Positions 44,007 to 53,041 of a DNA stretch of 64,000 nucleotides are shown here, piece by piece. The DNA is taken from positions 1 to 64,000 of the forward strand of contig NZ_JBFNXJ010000013.1 in assembly GCF_040812015.1 (NCBI RefSeq), written 5' to 3'. The stretch's first letter is position 1, and every line of letters begins with the position of its first letter. Source of the stretch: Chitinivorax sp. PXF-14. GTDB taxonomy: Bacteria; Pseudomonadota; Gammaproteobacteria; Burkholderiales; SCOH01. Both the position numbers and the translations under genes were made by a program. The notes under the pieces were generated by a model that saw only the letters and a program-made list of their open reading frames with translations, ran no database searches and had not been told where the DNA came from.

Positions 44007-44929
44007 GCCGCGCAGTCGTCTTCGCCTACCACAATGTCGGCGTACGCTGCCTGGAAGTGCTGCTCGCACAAGGCGTCGAAATCAGCCTCGTGGTGACACA
44101 TCAGGACAATCCCAACGAAACCATCTGGTTCGACGGCGTGGCCGACTTGGCCCGCCTGCACGACATCCCGGTGATCACGCCGGATGATCCGAACACGCCG
44201 GAAACCCTGGCTGCTGTCACTGCGGCGGCGCCCGACTTCCTGTTCTCGTTCTATTACCGCAACATGCTCAAGGCGCCGCTGCTGGCCGTGCCCAAGCGTG
44301 GCGCCTTCAATATGCACGGATCGCTGCTACCCCAATATCGCGGTCGCGTACCGGTGAACTGGGCCATCATCCGCGGGGAGCGCGAGACCGGCGCCACGCT
44401 GCACGTGATGAACGAAAAGCCTGACAACGGCGCCATTGTCGATCAGACGGCCGTGCCCATCCTGCCCAACGACACTGCCAGACAGGTATTCGACAAGGTC
44501 GTGGTGGCAGCGGAAATCACCCTCTATCGCTGCCTGCCGTCGCTGCTCGATGGCACAGCCCAGCTGACGCCACAAGACCTATCGCAAGGCGGTTACTTCG
44601 GCGGGCGCAAGGCGGAAGATGGCCGCATCGACTGGCAACAGCCTGCGCGGGATATTCACAACCTGGTGCGTGCCGTGGCCCCGCCCTACCCCGGCGCACA
44701 TTGCCGGCTTGCGGGGCTTCCCATGCTGGTGACGCGAACCCTGCCCGCACCCGCAGTGAAAGCCGCCACCGCGTACCCGGCGTTGTTCGTGGCAGGTGAC
44801 CGCATCTACGCGAGCTGCGGCGACGGCCAAGTGCTGCGCCTGCTCGAATTCACGCTTGCCGGCAAGCCGACCACGGCTGCCGATCTTATCGCACGCTTCG
44901 GCCACCAGCCGCGGGCGTTGACCGACTGA
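44003..44929 (+). CDS. UDP-Ara4N formyltransferase (stand-alone ArnA N-terminal domain)
   Basis: A 308-residue enzyme equal to the N-terminal half of E. coli ArnA: it transfers a formyl group from 10-formyl-THF to UDP-L-Ara4N. The active-site Asn-His-Asp triad is recognisable as FNMHGSLLPQYRGRVP and ERETGATLHVMNEKPDNG, and the C-terminal OB-fold-like linker extends beyond residue 200. In E. coli this is fused to the decarboxylase; here the two are separate consecutive genes, 20 nt apart. It overlaps arnC by 4 nt. Confidence 0.9.
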   Translation: MSRAVVFAYHNVGVRCLEVLLAQGVEISLVVTHQDNPNETIWFDGVADLARLHDIPVITPDDPNTPETLAAVTAAAPDFLFSFYYRNMLKAPLLAVPKRGAFNMHGSLLPQYRGRVPVNWAIIRGERETGATLHVMNEKPDNGAIVDQTAVPILPNDTARQVFDKVVVAAEITLYRCLPSLLDGTAQLTPQDLSQGGYFGGRKAEDGRIDWQQPARDIHNLVRAVAPPYPGAHCRLAGLPMLVTRTLPAPAVKAATAYPALFVAGDRIYASCGDGQVLRLLEFTLAGKPTTAADLIARFGHQPRALTD

Positions 44930-44949
44930 CAATACCAAGGACAACCACC

Positions 44950-45993
44950 ATGAAGAAGATTCTGATTCTCGGCGTGAACGGCTTTATCGGCCATCACCTC
45001 TCGAAGCGCATCATCGACACCACCGATTGGGAGGTGTACGGGATGGACATGTTCACCGACAAGATTTCGGGCCTGCTCGACAACCCGCGCTTCCACTTCT
45101 TTGAAGGTGACATCACCATCAACAAGGAGTGGATCGAGTACCACGTCAAGAAATGTGACGTCGTGCTGCCGCTGGTTGCCATCGCCACGCCGGCCACCTA
45201 TGTACAGCAGCCGCTGCGCGTGTTCGAGCTCGATTTCGAAGCCAACCTGCCGATCATCCGCCAGTGCGTGAAATACAAGAAGCGCGTGCTGTTCCCATCG
45301 ACCTCCGAGGTCTACGGCATGTGCAAGGATGGCGAGTTCGACCCGGAAGGCTCGGACCTGATCTACGGCCCGATCAACAAGCCGCGCTGGATCTACGCCT
45401 GCTCCAAACAGCTGATGGACCGCGTGATCCACGCCTACGGCATGCAGGAAGGCCTCGACTACACGCTGTTCCGCCCGTTCAACTGGATCGGTGCCGGCCT
45501 CGACAGCATCCACACACCGAAGGAAGGCTCGAGCCGCGTGATCACGCAGTTCCTCGGCCACATCGTGCGTGGCGAGGACATCAAGCTGGTCGACGGTGGC
45601 GAGCAGAAGCGTGCATTCACCTATATCAACGATGGCATCAACGCGCTGATGAAGATCATCGAGAACAAGGATGATCGCGCCTCCGGCAAGATCTACAACA
45701 TCGGCAACCCGGTCAACAACTTCTCCGTGCGTGAGCTCGCCGAGATGATGCTGGAACTCGCCCTGACCTACCCCGAGTACCGCGACAACGCGCTCAAGGT
45801 CAATCTGGTCGAAGTGACCTCGGCTGATTACTACGGCAAGGGCTACCAGGACGTGCAGAACCGTGTACCGAAGATCGAGAACACAATGCAGGATCTCGAA
45901 TGGAAGCCGCAATTCAGCATGAAGGAAGCGCTGCGCTACATCTTCGACGCCTACCGCACCCAGGTTGCCGAAGCACGCCGTCTGGTCGAGTAA
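44950..45993 (+). CDS. UDP-glucuronic acid oxidative decarboxylase (stand-alone ArnA C-terminal domain)
   Basis: A 347-residue SDR enzyme equal to the C-terminal half of ArnA: UDP-GlcA plus NAD+ gives UDP-Ara4O and CO2. The nucleotide fold is ILGVNGFIGHHLSKR, then LPLVAIATPATYVQQP, the catalytic Tyr-Lys pair in WIYACSKQLMDR, and the decarboxylase-specific arginine/serine region HTPKEGSSRVITQFLGH. GGACAA-type spacing and the ATG give exactly the decarboxylase N-terminus. A terminator follows, so this is the last gene before arnD's own promoter. Confidence 0.92.
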   Translation: MKKILILGVNGFIGHHLSKRIIDTTDWEVYGMDMFTDKISGLLDNPRFHFFEGDITINKEWIEYHVKKCDVVLPLVAIATPATYVQQPLRVFELDFEANLPIIRQCVKYKKRVLFPSTSEVYGMCKDGEFDPEGSDLIYGPINKPRWIYACSKQLMDRVIHAYGMQEGLDYTLFRPFNWIGAGLDSIHTPKEGSSRVITQFLGHIVRGEDIKLVDGGEQKRAFTYINDGINALMKIIENKDDRASGKIYNIGNPVNNFSVRELAEMMLELALTYPEYRDNALKVNLVEVTSADYYGKGYQDVQNRVPKIENTMQDLEWKPQFSMKEALRYIFDAYRTQVAEARRLVE

Positions 45994-46014
45994 GCATTCG
46001 CCGCTAGCGAATCG

Positions 46015-46040
46015 GGGGCTGCTTCAGGCAGCCCCTTTTT
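46015..46040 (+). terminator. Intrinsic terminator inside the arn cluster
   Basis: GGGGCTGC, loop TTCAG, GCAGCCCC, then five T's. It separates the main arn transcript from arnD, which begins 100 nt later. Confidence 0.9.
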
Positions 46041-46140
46041 CATGCGGCCAAGCCAAGCCCTGAGCCGCATAGGTTAGGCTTGTTCCTGCGCCGCTTTTGG
46101 CCGACAATCGCGACCTGTCTCAAACCCGCCATCCGCTTTC

Positions 46141-47049
46141 ATGAAACTCGCACTGAAAATCGACGTCGACACCTACCGCGGCACGCTGGAGGGCGTTCCA
46201 CGTCTGGTTGAAGTGCTGCAACGCCATCAGGCCGGAGCGACCTTCCTCTGGAGCCTGGGCCCCGACCACACCGGCCGGGCCATCAAGCGCGTATTCCGCC
46301 CCGGCTTCATGAAGAAGGTGTCGCGCACCTCGGTCGTCGAGCACTACGGCATCAAGACTCTGCTCTATGGCACGCTGCTACCCGGCCCCGATATCGGCCG
46401 CCGCTGCGGAGACCTGATGCGCTCGGTGCGTGATGCCGGTTTCGAGGTCGGCATCCACACCTACGATCACATCGACTGGCAGGACCATGTCGCGCAGCAG
46501 GATGCCGCCTGGACACGCAAGCAGATGGAGCGCGCCACCCGGCGTTTCCAGGAGATATTCGGCGAGGCGGCGCACACGCACGGCGCGGCCGGCTGGCAAA
46601 TGAACCGGCATGCCTATCGCCTCGAACAGGAGTTCGGTTTCGCCTACTGTTCCGACACGCGCGGCGACCATCCCTTCATCCCGATCTATCAAGGCGAAAT
46701 CATCGCCTGCCCACAACTGCCAACCACGCTGCCGACGCTCGACGAACTGATTGGTGTCGATGGCATCACCACAGCCAACGTTGCCGAGCGCCTGCTGGCA
46801 CTAACGGCCACACCCCCGGCAACCGGCCATGTCTACACCCTGCATGCCGAGCTCGAGGGGCAGAAGCTGCTACCCGTATTCGAGGCCCTGTTGACCGGCT
46901 GGCAACAGCAAGGCCACGAGCTGGTATCGTGCATCGACCTGTTCGACACCCTCGACCTTTCCACCCTGCCCTACCACGTGGTGGAAATGGGTGAACTCGA
47001 AGGGCGCAGCGGCACGCTTGCACTCCAGGGCAAGCCTTTCCTGGCCTGA
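46141..47049 (+). CDS. arnD: 4-deoxy-4-formamido-L-arabinose-phosphoundecaprenol deformylase
   Basis: A 302-residue polysaccharide-deacetylase-fold enzyme that removes the formyl group from undecaprenyl-phosphate-Ara4FN. The metal site is visible as KIDVDTYRGTLEGVP (catalytic Asp) and GIHTYDHIDWQDHV (His ligands); ARTRK-like ATRRFQEIFGE and AAGWQMNRHAYRLEQEFGF match ArnD, and the C-terminal HAELEGQKLLP contributes another histidine. It is set apart from the other arn genes by a terminator, so it probably has its own promoter within 46041-46140. Confidence 0.92.
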   Translation: MKLALKIDVDTYRGTLEGVPRLVEVLQRHQAGATFLWSLGPDHTGRAIKRVFRPGFMKKVSRTSVVEHYGIKTLLYGTLLPGPDIGRRCGDLMRSVRDAGFEVGIHTYDHIDWQDHVAQQDAAWTRKQMERATRRFQEIFGEAAHTHGAAGWQMNRHAYRLEQEFGFAYCSDTRGDHPFIPIYQGEIIACPQLPTTLPTLDELIGVDGITTANVAERLLALTATPPATGHVYTLHAELEGQKLLPVFEALLTGWQQQGHELVSCIDLFDTLDLSTLPYHVVEMGELEGRSGTLALQGKPFLA

Positions 47050-47213
47050 ATTACGGCTGCGTCGCCCGGCGAGCGGCCCGTCACCGAAGTTTCATCGGCA
47101 GGTGTATTGCCAAGCCGCAAGCTTTACACAACAATGCAGTAAGGCCGCACGCGAGAAAGCAGGCCACACGCTCTGCGGTGCGTTGCGGGTTTATCCACCC
47201 CTGTGTAAGGCGC

Positions 47214-47675
47214 ATGTCGATGCCGAATCAAGCTGCACCTGACTTTACCCTCCCCTCTACCGGCAACAAGACTTTCCAGCTGCAAGCCATCCGCGGCAAA
47301 CACCTCGTCATCTACTTCTACCCCAAGGACAGCACCCCCGGCTGCACCACCGAGGGGGCAGATTTCACTCAGCACTATGCGGATTTCCAGGCAGCCGGCT
47401 GCGACGTGGTCGGCATCTCCCGCGACAGCCTCAAATCCCATGAGAACTTCAAGCATAAGATGGGCTTCCCCTTCGAGCTGCTGTCCGATCCGGATGAGAC
47501 CGTCTGCGAGCTGTTTGGCGTGATGAAGCTGAAGAATATGTACGGCAAGCAGGTGCGCGGCATCGAGCGCAGTACATTCGTCATCGACAAGGAAGGAGCA
47601 ATCCGGCAGGAATGGCGTGGGGTCAAGGTCCCTGGCCACGTGGAAACAGTACTCAGCTTCGTGAAGACCCTGTAA
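47214..47675 (+). CDS. Peroxiredoxin (AhpC/TSA, Bcp-like)
   Basis: A 153-residue thiol peroxidase. The peroxidatic Cys44 is in YFYPKDSTPGCTTEGADF. The usual Bcp resolving cysteine five residues later is absent, so it should act as a 1-Cys or atypical enzyme, possibly resolved by the Cys at about 63 or by external thiols. Further family blocks are VVGISRDSLKSHENFK and IERSTFVIDKEG. The ATG at 47214 follows AAGG. The 164 nt upstream (47050-47213) show nothing besides a possible promoter. Confidence 0.9.
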   Translation: MSMPNQAAPDFTLPSTGNKTFQLQAIRGKHLVIYFYPKDSTPGCTTEGADFTQHYADFQAAGCDVVGISRDSLKSHENFKHKMGFPFELLSDPDETVCELFGVMKLKNMYGKQVRGIERSTFVIDKEGAIRQEWRGVKVPGHVETVLSFVKTL

Positions 47676-47678
47676 GGG

Positions 47679-47700
47679 AGCGGCTCAGGCCGCTTTTTTT
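47679..47700 (+). terminator. Intrinsic terminator after the peroxiredoxin gene
   Basis: AGCGGC, loop TCAG, GCCGCT, followed by six further T's. It lies directly after the stop codon and 27 nt before the PhoH gene. Confidence 0.85.
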
Positions 47701-47727
47701 GCGTTTTTAACCAGCTAGAGATCGATC

Positions 47728-49143
47728 ATGGCAGCCACCAAACAGAGCAAGACCAAAACGCGTCAGACCAAGCTGTTCGTGCTCGACACCAACGTGCTGA
47801 TGCACGATCCGACCAGTCTGTTCCGTTTCGAGGAGCATGACGTCTACCTCCCGATGATGACGCTGGAGGAACTCGACAACAACAAGAAGGGCATGTCCGA
47901 AGTCGCACGCAATGCACGCCAGGCCAGCCGTTTCCTCGATGAACTGGTCAGCGCCGCCGGCAGTGATATCGAAGATGGCATCGCGCTATCCACGCGCACC
48001 GAGCACGATGCCGCCGGCCACCTGTTCCTGCAGACCCAGGCCATTACCGCCGAATTGCCGTTGCGCCTGCCGGTCGGTAAGGCCGACAATCAGATTCTCG
48101 GCGTCGTCATGCACCTGCAGCAGGTGTACCCGAAACGTGAAGTCATCCTGGTGTCGAAAGACATCAATATGCGCATCAAGGCCCGCGCGCTGGGCTTTGC
48201 GGCCGAAGACTATTACAACGACAAGGTACTCGAGGACACCGACCTACTCTACACCGGCATGCTGGAACTGCCGGCCGATTTCTGGGACAAGCACGGCAAG
48301 GGCATGGAAAGCTGGCAGGAAAACGGCCGCACCTTCTATCGCCTCGGTGGCCCGCTGTGCAACTCGATGCTGGTCAATCAGCTGCTCTACCAGGAGGGCG
48401 AAAAACCGTTCTATGCGATGGTGCGCCAGCAGACGGCCAAACAGGCTGTACTGGAAATCCTCAAGGACTATTCCCACCAGAAAAATAATGTGTGGGGCAT
48501 TACGGCACGCAACCGCGAGCAGAATTTCGCGCTGAACCTGCTGATGAATCCCGACATCGACTTCATCACGCTGCTCGGCCAGGCCGGCACCGGCAAAACG
48601 CTGCTCACGCTGGCGGCCAGCCTGATGCAGACGCTCGAACACAAGACCTACAGCGAAATCATCATGACACGCGTCACCGTACCGGTTGGCGAAGACATCG
48701 GCTTTTTGCCCGGCACCGAGGAAGAAAAAATGCTGCCGTGGATGGGCGCACTGGAGGACAACCTCGACGTGCTGAACCAGAGCGACCAGGAGGCCGGCGA
48801 ATGGGGCCGCGCCGCCACACGCGACCTGATTCGCAGCCGCATCAAGGTGAAATCGCTGAATTTCATGCGCGGGCGTACTTTCATCAACAAATTCCTGATC
48901 ATCGACGAAGCGCAGAACCTCACGCCGAAACAGATGAAAACGCTCATCACCCGTGCCGGCCCCGGCACCAAGGTAGTCTGCCTCGGCAATATCGCGCAGA
49001 TCGACACGCCGTATCTGACGGAAGGGAGTTCTGGTTTGACATATGTCGTAGACCGCTTCAAGGGCTGGGGGCACAGCGGCCATATCACGCTGCAGCGCGG
49101 CGAGCGCTCGCGCCTTGCGGACTATGCGGCAGAAGTTCTATAA
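47728..49143 (+). CDS. PIN-PhoH fusion protein (PhoH2/YlaK type)
   Basis: A 471-residue cytosolic protein with an N-terminal PIN nuclease domain (about 10-150: FVLDTNVLMHDP, MMTLEELDNNKKG, ILVSKDINMRIKA carry the acidic metal ligands) fused to a PhoH ATPase (about 240-465: Walker A GQAGTGKT, VTVPVGEDIGFLPGTEEEK, Walker B LIIDEAQNLTP). Such PhoH2 proteins are ATP-dependent RNA helicase/RNases, best known from Mycobacterium where they have an antitoxin-like partner. No small partner gene is seen upstream here. The domain set is intact. Confidence 0.9.
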   Translation: MAATKQSKTKTRQTKLFVLDTNVLMHDPTSLFRFEEHDVYLPMMTLEELDNNKKGMSEVARNARQASRFLDELVSAAGSDIEDGIALSTRTEHDAAGHLFLQTQAITAELPLRLPVGKADNQILGVVMHLQQVYPKREVILVSKDINMRIKARALGFAAEDYYNDKVLEDTDLLYTGMLELPADFWDKHGKGMESWQENGRTFYRLGGPLCNSMLVNQLLYQEGEKPFYAMVRQQTAKQAVLEILKDYSHQKNNVWGITARNREQNFALNLLMNPDIDFITLLGQAGTGKTLLTLAASLMQTLEHKTYSEIIMTRVTVPVGEDIGFLPGTEEEKMLPWMGALEDNLDVLNQSDQEAGEWGRAATRDLIRSRIKVKSLNFMRGRTFINKFLIIDEAQNLTPKQMKTLITRAGPGTKVVCLGNIAQIDTPYLTEGSSGLTYVVDRFKGWGHSGHITLQRGERSRLADYAAEVL

Positions 49144-49236
49144 CGGTTGATAGAAATGCCCGATCGGTCAACAATGCAGGCCGATCGGGCCGCTTGGCGT
49201 CTACCGACAATTCGAACAATTCCGCCCCGAGGCGCT

Positions 49237-50010
49237 ATGACCATATTGGCCATCTTCAACCAGAAAGGCGGCGTGGGCAAAACCACGACCGCGATGAACC
49301 TCGCCGCCGCCATGGCGCACAACGGCATGGAACCGTTGATGATCGATCTTGACCCGCAGGCCCATTTGACGGCCACCTCTGGTGTCACGGTCAATTCGGA
49401 AGACAGCATCTTTGCCTTCTATCGAGATAACAAACCACTGACCGAACTGGTCAAGCCGCTACCCAACGGGGTCAACCTGATCCCCTCCCACGTCGAGCTG
49501 GCGAAGGTCGATACGCTGTATCGCAAGACCGGCAGCATCATCATGCGGCTACGTCACGCCCTCTACGACGAAATGCTCGCGGCTTCCGGCGTGCCGATCG
49601 TCATCGACTGCTGCCCTTTCCTCGGCATTCTCTCGATCAATGCCATTGCCGCCGCCGACGGCATGATCATTCCGATCGCCGCGGAATACCTGGCAATGAA
49701 AGGCGCTACGCAACTCGAAAACACGCTGGAAGCCATGTCGCGCTTGGCTGACAAGCGCATTCCCCGGCGTTTCGTGGTGACGCGCTATGTGCCGAGCCGC
49801 AGGCTGTCCGCGCACATCATCGGCGAAATGCGAGACCGCTACGGGCCTGAGCTATGCAAAACGAAAATTCAGGAAAACTCGTCGATCACCGAATCGGCCG
49901 GCTACAACCAGGACATCTTTGCCTTTGCCCCGAAAAGCAAGGGCGCCAAGGACTACGGCTTTCTGCTCGACGAGCTGGTCGAGTCGGGCTTCATCAAGCT
50001 GCCCGGTTAG
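49237..50010 (+). CDS. Orphan ParA-family ATPase
   Basis: A 257-residue MinD/ParA-type ATPase. The deviant Walker A is FNQKGGVGKTTT (about 8-16), Walker A' is IDLDPQAHLT, and VIDCCPFLG and the switch-like IPIAAEYLAMKGATQLE follow. No parB, parS-like site or replication initiator is nearby, so it is more likely to position a protein complex (chemotaxis, pilus, polysaccharide) than segregate DNA. GAGG lies 5 nt before the ATG. The gene ends 6 nt from the convergent dnaB gene. Confidence 0.85.
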   Translation: MTILAIFNQKGGVGKTTTAMNLAAAMAHNGMEPLMIDLDPQAHLTATSGVTVNSEDSIFAFYRDNKPLTELVKPLPNGVNLIPSHVELAKVDTLYRKTGSIIMRLRHALYDEMLAASGVPIVIDCCPFLGILSINAIAAADGMIIPIAAEYLAMKGATQLENTLEAMSRLADKRIPRRFVVTRYVPSRRLSAHIIGEMRDRYGPELCKTKIQENSSITESAGYNQDIFAFAPKSKGAKDYGFLLDELVESGFIKLPG

Positions 50011-50016
50011 GTTGGG

Positions 50017-51426
50017 CTATTCTTCACCCCACCCCGTCGGCCTGAAGGCAGCATTCTCGAAGCGGGAATACTGACCGAGGAAGGTCAGCGGCACGCTGCC
50101 GGTCGGGCCGTTACGATGTTTGCTGATGATGGCCTCGGCCTTACCCTTGAGCTCTTCGTTCTCACGATCATAGTACTCGGCTCGGAACATGAAGATAATG
50201 ATGTCCGCGTCCTGTTCGATCGCGCCGGATTCACGTAAGTCCGACATCATCGGGCGCTTGTCGGGGCGGCTCTCCACGTTACGCGACAGCTGCGACAGAG
50301 CGATGACCGGCACTTTCAACTCCTTGGCCAGGCTCTTCAGTGCACGAGAAATCTCGCTCACCTCGGCCGCACGGTTCGAATCGCGGCTGTTCGGATTGCC
50401 CGCCATCAGCTGGATGTAGTCGATCACGATCACGCCCAGCTGGCCATGCTGCCGCGCCAGCCGTCGAGCACGCGCGCGCAGCTCGAGCGCGGTCAAACCC
50501 GCCGATTCATCGATGAAGATAGGTGCCTCAGACAGCTTGCCCACAGCCGTCGTCAGCCGTTGCCAATCCTCGTCTTCCAGGCGGCCCGTCTTGATCTTGT
50601 GCTGGTCAAGCTTGCCGACGGAGCCGATCATCCGCATGACCAGCTGCGCCCCGCCCATTTCCATACTAAAGATGGCAACAGGGAGGGCCGAATCGACAGC
50701 GATGTTTTCGGCGATATTGACCGAGAAAGCGGTTTTACCCATCGACGGGCGCCCCGCAACGATGATCAGGTCGCCCCGCTGCAGCCCCGAGGTCATGTTG
50801 TCGAGGTCAATGAAGCCAGTAGGGATGCCGGTAATGTCGTTCGGGTTTTCACGGTTATACAAGGTGTCGATACGCTCGACCACCTCGGCCACCAGCTGTG
50901 GCATGGTCAGGAAGTCCTGCCTGCCACGAGCCGAATTTTCCGCAATCTCGAACACCTTGGCCTCGGCCTGGTCCAGTAGCGCGCCGGCATCCCGCCCCAT
51001 CGGATTGTAGGCGGAGTCCGCGATTTCGGTTCCGACCTCGACCAGCTTGCGCATGATCGCGCGCTCGCGCACGATCTGGGCGTAACGCCCAATATTGGCC
51101 GAGCTTGGCGTGTTCTGTGCAAGCCCCGCCAGGTAAGCCAGGCCACCAATTTCCTGTAGCTCCGCCGATTTCTCCAGCGACTCCGCCACCGTCACCACAT
51201 CCGCCGGGTGGCCAAGCTCCAGCAGCTTGTACAGATGGCGGAACACCAATCTATGGTCGTGGCGGTAGAAATCCCCCTCGCTGATGACTCCAGCCACATT
51301 GTCCCAGGCGCGGTTATCGAGCAGCAGGCCGCCAAGCACGGACTGCTCCGCTTCCACCGAATGGGGCGGCAGCTTGATCATCTGCATTTCCTGATCAGGA
51401 ATCGGGGAGAGGTCGAATTGGGGCAT
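50017..51426 (-). CDS. dnaB: Replicative DNA helicase DnaB
   Basis: A 469-residue hexameric helicase that unwinds the fork. The N-terminal domain starts LPPHSVEAEQSVLGGLLLDN, and the RecA core has Walker A GRPSMGKTAF, Walker B VIVIDYIQLM, and QLSRNVESRPDKRPMMSDLR with DnaB motif 4. The arginine finger region SGAIEQDAD is intact. No intein or frame disruption is present. It follows the ribosomal operon on the minus strand after a terminator, so it likely has its own promoter between 51427 and 51510. Confidence 0.97.
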   Translation of the reverse strand: MPQFDLSPIPDQEMQMIKLPPHSVEAEQSVLGGLLLDNRAWDNVAGVISEGDFYRHDHRLVFRHLYKLLELGHPADVVTVAESLEKSAELQEIGGLAYLAGLAQNTPSSANIGRYAQIVRERAIMRKLVEVGTEIADSAYNPMGRDAGALLDQAEAKVFEIAENSARGRQDFLTMPQLVAEVVERIDTLYNRENPNDITGIPTGFIDLDNMTSGLQRGDLIIVAGRPSMGKTAFSVNIAENIAVDSALPVAIFSMEMGGAQLVMRMIGSVGKLDQHKIKTGRLEDEDWQRLTTAVGKLSEAPIFIDESAGLTALELRARARRLARQHGQLGVIVIDYIQLMAGNPNSRDSNRAAEVSEISRALKSLAKELKVPVIALSQLSRNVESRPDKRPMMSDLRESGAIEQDADIIIFMFRAEYYDRENEELKGKAEAIISKHRNGPTGSVPLTFLGQYSRFENAAFRPTGWGEE

Positions 51427-51515
51427 AGGAGACTCTGTGAACAAAAGCCGATGGGCGCCGACACACTATTTTAATTTCAAGCACGCCATCTTCACAGCGA
51501 GCGGAATCCACAAAA

Positions 51516-51544
51516 GACAAGGGGCTGCATAGCAGCCCCTTGTC
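51516..51544 (-). terminator. Intrinsic terminator of the rpsF-rplI operon
   Basis: A perfect 13-bp stem (GACAAGGGGCTGC with GCAGCCCCTTGTC) and 3-nt loop, followed on the minus strand by TTTTG. It lies 20 nt after the rplI stop and separates rplI from dnaB. Confidence 0.9.
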
Positions 51545-51564
51545 ATCGTACAAGCTGACGAAGC

Positions 51565-52017
51565 TTAGTGTTCGCCAACCACAACGACGGTTACGTTAGC
51601 AACGACGTCATGGTGAAGCGCAACAGTAATTTCGTACTCACCGATCATCTTGAACGGGCCTTCCGGCAGGCGGACTTCAGCCTTGACGACCTCGATACCG
51701 CTAGCCTTGCTCAGGGCTGCAGCGATGTCGGCATTGGTCACGGAGCCAAACAGGCGGCCATCTACACCAGCCTTCTGAGCGACTTCGACACGTGCACCTT
51801 CCAGCTTTTCTGCACGAACTTGTGCAGCAGCCAGTTGCTCGGCTTGAGCCTTTTCCAGCTCAGCGCGGCGCACTTCGAATTCCTTCAGGTTAGCTTCGGT
51901 AGCACGCTTGGCCTTACCCGACGGGATCAGGAAGTTACGTGCAAAGCCGTCCTTGACCTTGACTACATCACCCAGTTGGCCCAGGTTAGCTACTTTTTCC
52001 AGCAGAATGATTTGCAT
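51565..52017 (-). CDS. rplI: 50S ribosomal protein L9
   Basis: A 150-residue L9. The N-terminal RNA-binding domain [19 protein letters not shown] with [15 protein letters not shown], the long charged connecting helix ([18 protein letters not shown]) and the C-terminal domain ([17 protein letters not shown]) are all present. It is the last gene of the S6 operon. Confidence 0.98.
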   Translation of the reverse strand: MQIILLEKVANLGQLGDVVKVKDGFARNFLIPSGKAKRATEANLKEFEVRRAELEKAQAEQLAAAQVRAEKLEGARVEVAQKAGVDGRLFGSVTNADIAAALSKASGIEVVKAEVRLPEGPFKMIGEYEITVALHHDVVANVTVVVVGEH

Positions 52018-52033
52018 CGTTCAGGCCCCTTAA

Positions 52034-52261
52034 TTAGTGCAGGTCAGTGTAAGGCATGAGCGCGAGGAAGCGAGCACGCTTGATCGCGGTCGACAGCTGA
52101 CGCTGGTAACGAGCCTTGGTACCGGTGATACGGGCAGGAATGATCTTGCCGTTTTCGGTGACGAAATCCTTCAGGATATCGACATCCTTGTAATCGATTT
52201 GCTTGATGCCTTCGGCGGTGAAGCGGCAGAACTTCCGACGCTTGAACAGGTTACGGGACAT
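52034..52261 (-). CDS. rpsR: 30S ribosomal protein S18
   Basis: A 75-residue S18 starting [18 protein letters not shown] and continuing [19 protein letters not shown] and [25 protein letters not shown] precedes the ATG. It lies between priB and rplI; a zinc-binding set of cysteines is absent (single Cys), as in most Proteobacteria. Confidence 0.98.
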   Translation of the reverse strand: MSRNLFKRRKFCRFTAEGIKQIDYKDVDILKDFVTENGKIIPARITGTKARYQRQLSTAIKRARFLALMPYTDLH

Positions 52262-52272
52262 GTTTACCTCGT

Positions 52273-52569
52273 TTAACTGAATTCGATACTGGTTACGTGC
52301 AACACGAGCTGAGAACTTTTCAGGTTTTTCATGGCGATGAAGCCGCCGCACCTGGCATTGGCTTCGCCCCTGCTTCGGGCAATCTTTTCTGCCACAGCCC
52401 CCAAGGCCATTGCCTGGATGTGGCAGGAAACACTACGCTGTACGCCTGACTCCAATTGTTCGGATTGGTGTTCAATCGAGAAAGTCACGATTGGCACACC
52501 AGCTGGCGTATATCGAAGTGCTTCTAGATGATTTAGCCTGCCTTCAATCTCAACCCGGTTACGACTCAC
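52273..52569 (-). CDS. priB: Primosomal replication protein N (PriB)
   Basis: A 98-residue OB-fold protein that helps PriA restart replication forks by binding ssDNA and DnaT/DnaC partners. It shows [21 protein letters not shown] and [11 protein letters not shown]-like strands ([11 protein letters not shown]), plus CHIQAMALG and the C-terminal VLHVTSIEF. It starts with GTG 5 nt after the rpsF stop and is in the canonical S6-PriB-S18-L9 order. Confidence 0.93.
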   Translation of the reverse strand: MSRNRVEIEGRLNHLEALRYTPAGVPIVTFSIEHQSEQLESGVQRSVSCHIQAMALGAVAEKIARSRGEANARCGGFIAMKNLKSSQLVLHVTSIEFS

Positions 52570-52574
52570 ACACG

Positions 52575-52946
52575 TTACGCCGCAGCGGCGTCGCTCTTGG
52601 CTTCCTGGCCGAGCAGGGACTTGGACTTCTCTTCCTTCATCATCGGGGAAGGCTCAGTCACCGCTTCGCTCATCTTGATAGTGAGGTGGCGCAGAACAGC
52701 GTCGTTGAACTTGAACGCGTGCTCGATTTCGTCCAGTACTTCCTGGCCGCACTCGATGTTCATCAGAACGTAGTGTGCCTTGTGTACCTTCTGGATCGGG
52801 TAAGCCAGTTGACGACGACCCCAGTCTTCGAGGCGATGGATGGTACCGCCACCGTTTACGACCATGGTCTTGTAACGCTCAACCATCGCCGGCACCTGTT
52901 CGCTTTGATCAGGATGCACGATGAATACGATCTCGTAATGACGCAT
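52575..52946 (-). CDS. rpsF: 30S ribosomal protein S6
   Basis: A 123-residue S6: [21 protein letters not shown], the [20 protein letters not shown] core, and a charged C-terminal tail ([17 protein letters not shown]). GGAG lies just before the ATG; a GTG two codons upstream is less likely. First gene of the ribosomal operon. Confidence 0.97.
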   Translation of the reverse strand: MRHYEIVFIVHPDQSEQVPAMVERYKTMVVNGGGTIHRLEDWGRRQLAYPIQKVHKAHYVLMNIECGQEVLDEIEHAFKFNDAVLRHLTIKMSEAVTEPSPMMKEEKSKSLLGQEAKSDAAAA

Positions 52947-53012
52947 AAACACTCCTTTTGGTTAAAGCCTTCCGTATGCGTTCCGGTAAGGCAAGGGGGT
53001 GGAAAACGAAGC

Positions 53013-53041
53013 AGTATAAACGGAAACGGGAACCCGCTCAA
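53013..53041 (-). promoter_or_regulatory. Sigma-70 promoter of the rpsF operon
   Basis: On the minus strand TTGAGC (53041-53036), a 17-nt spacer, and TATACT (53018-53013). This is close to the sigma-70 consensus, and its -35 overlaps the last codons of rlmB. The predicted start is near 53006, leaving a roughly 60-nt leader before rpsF. Confidence 0.75.
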
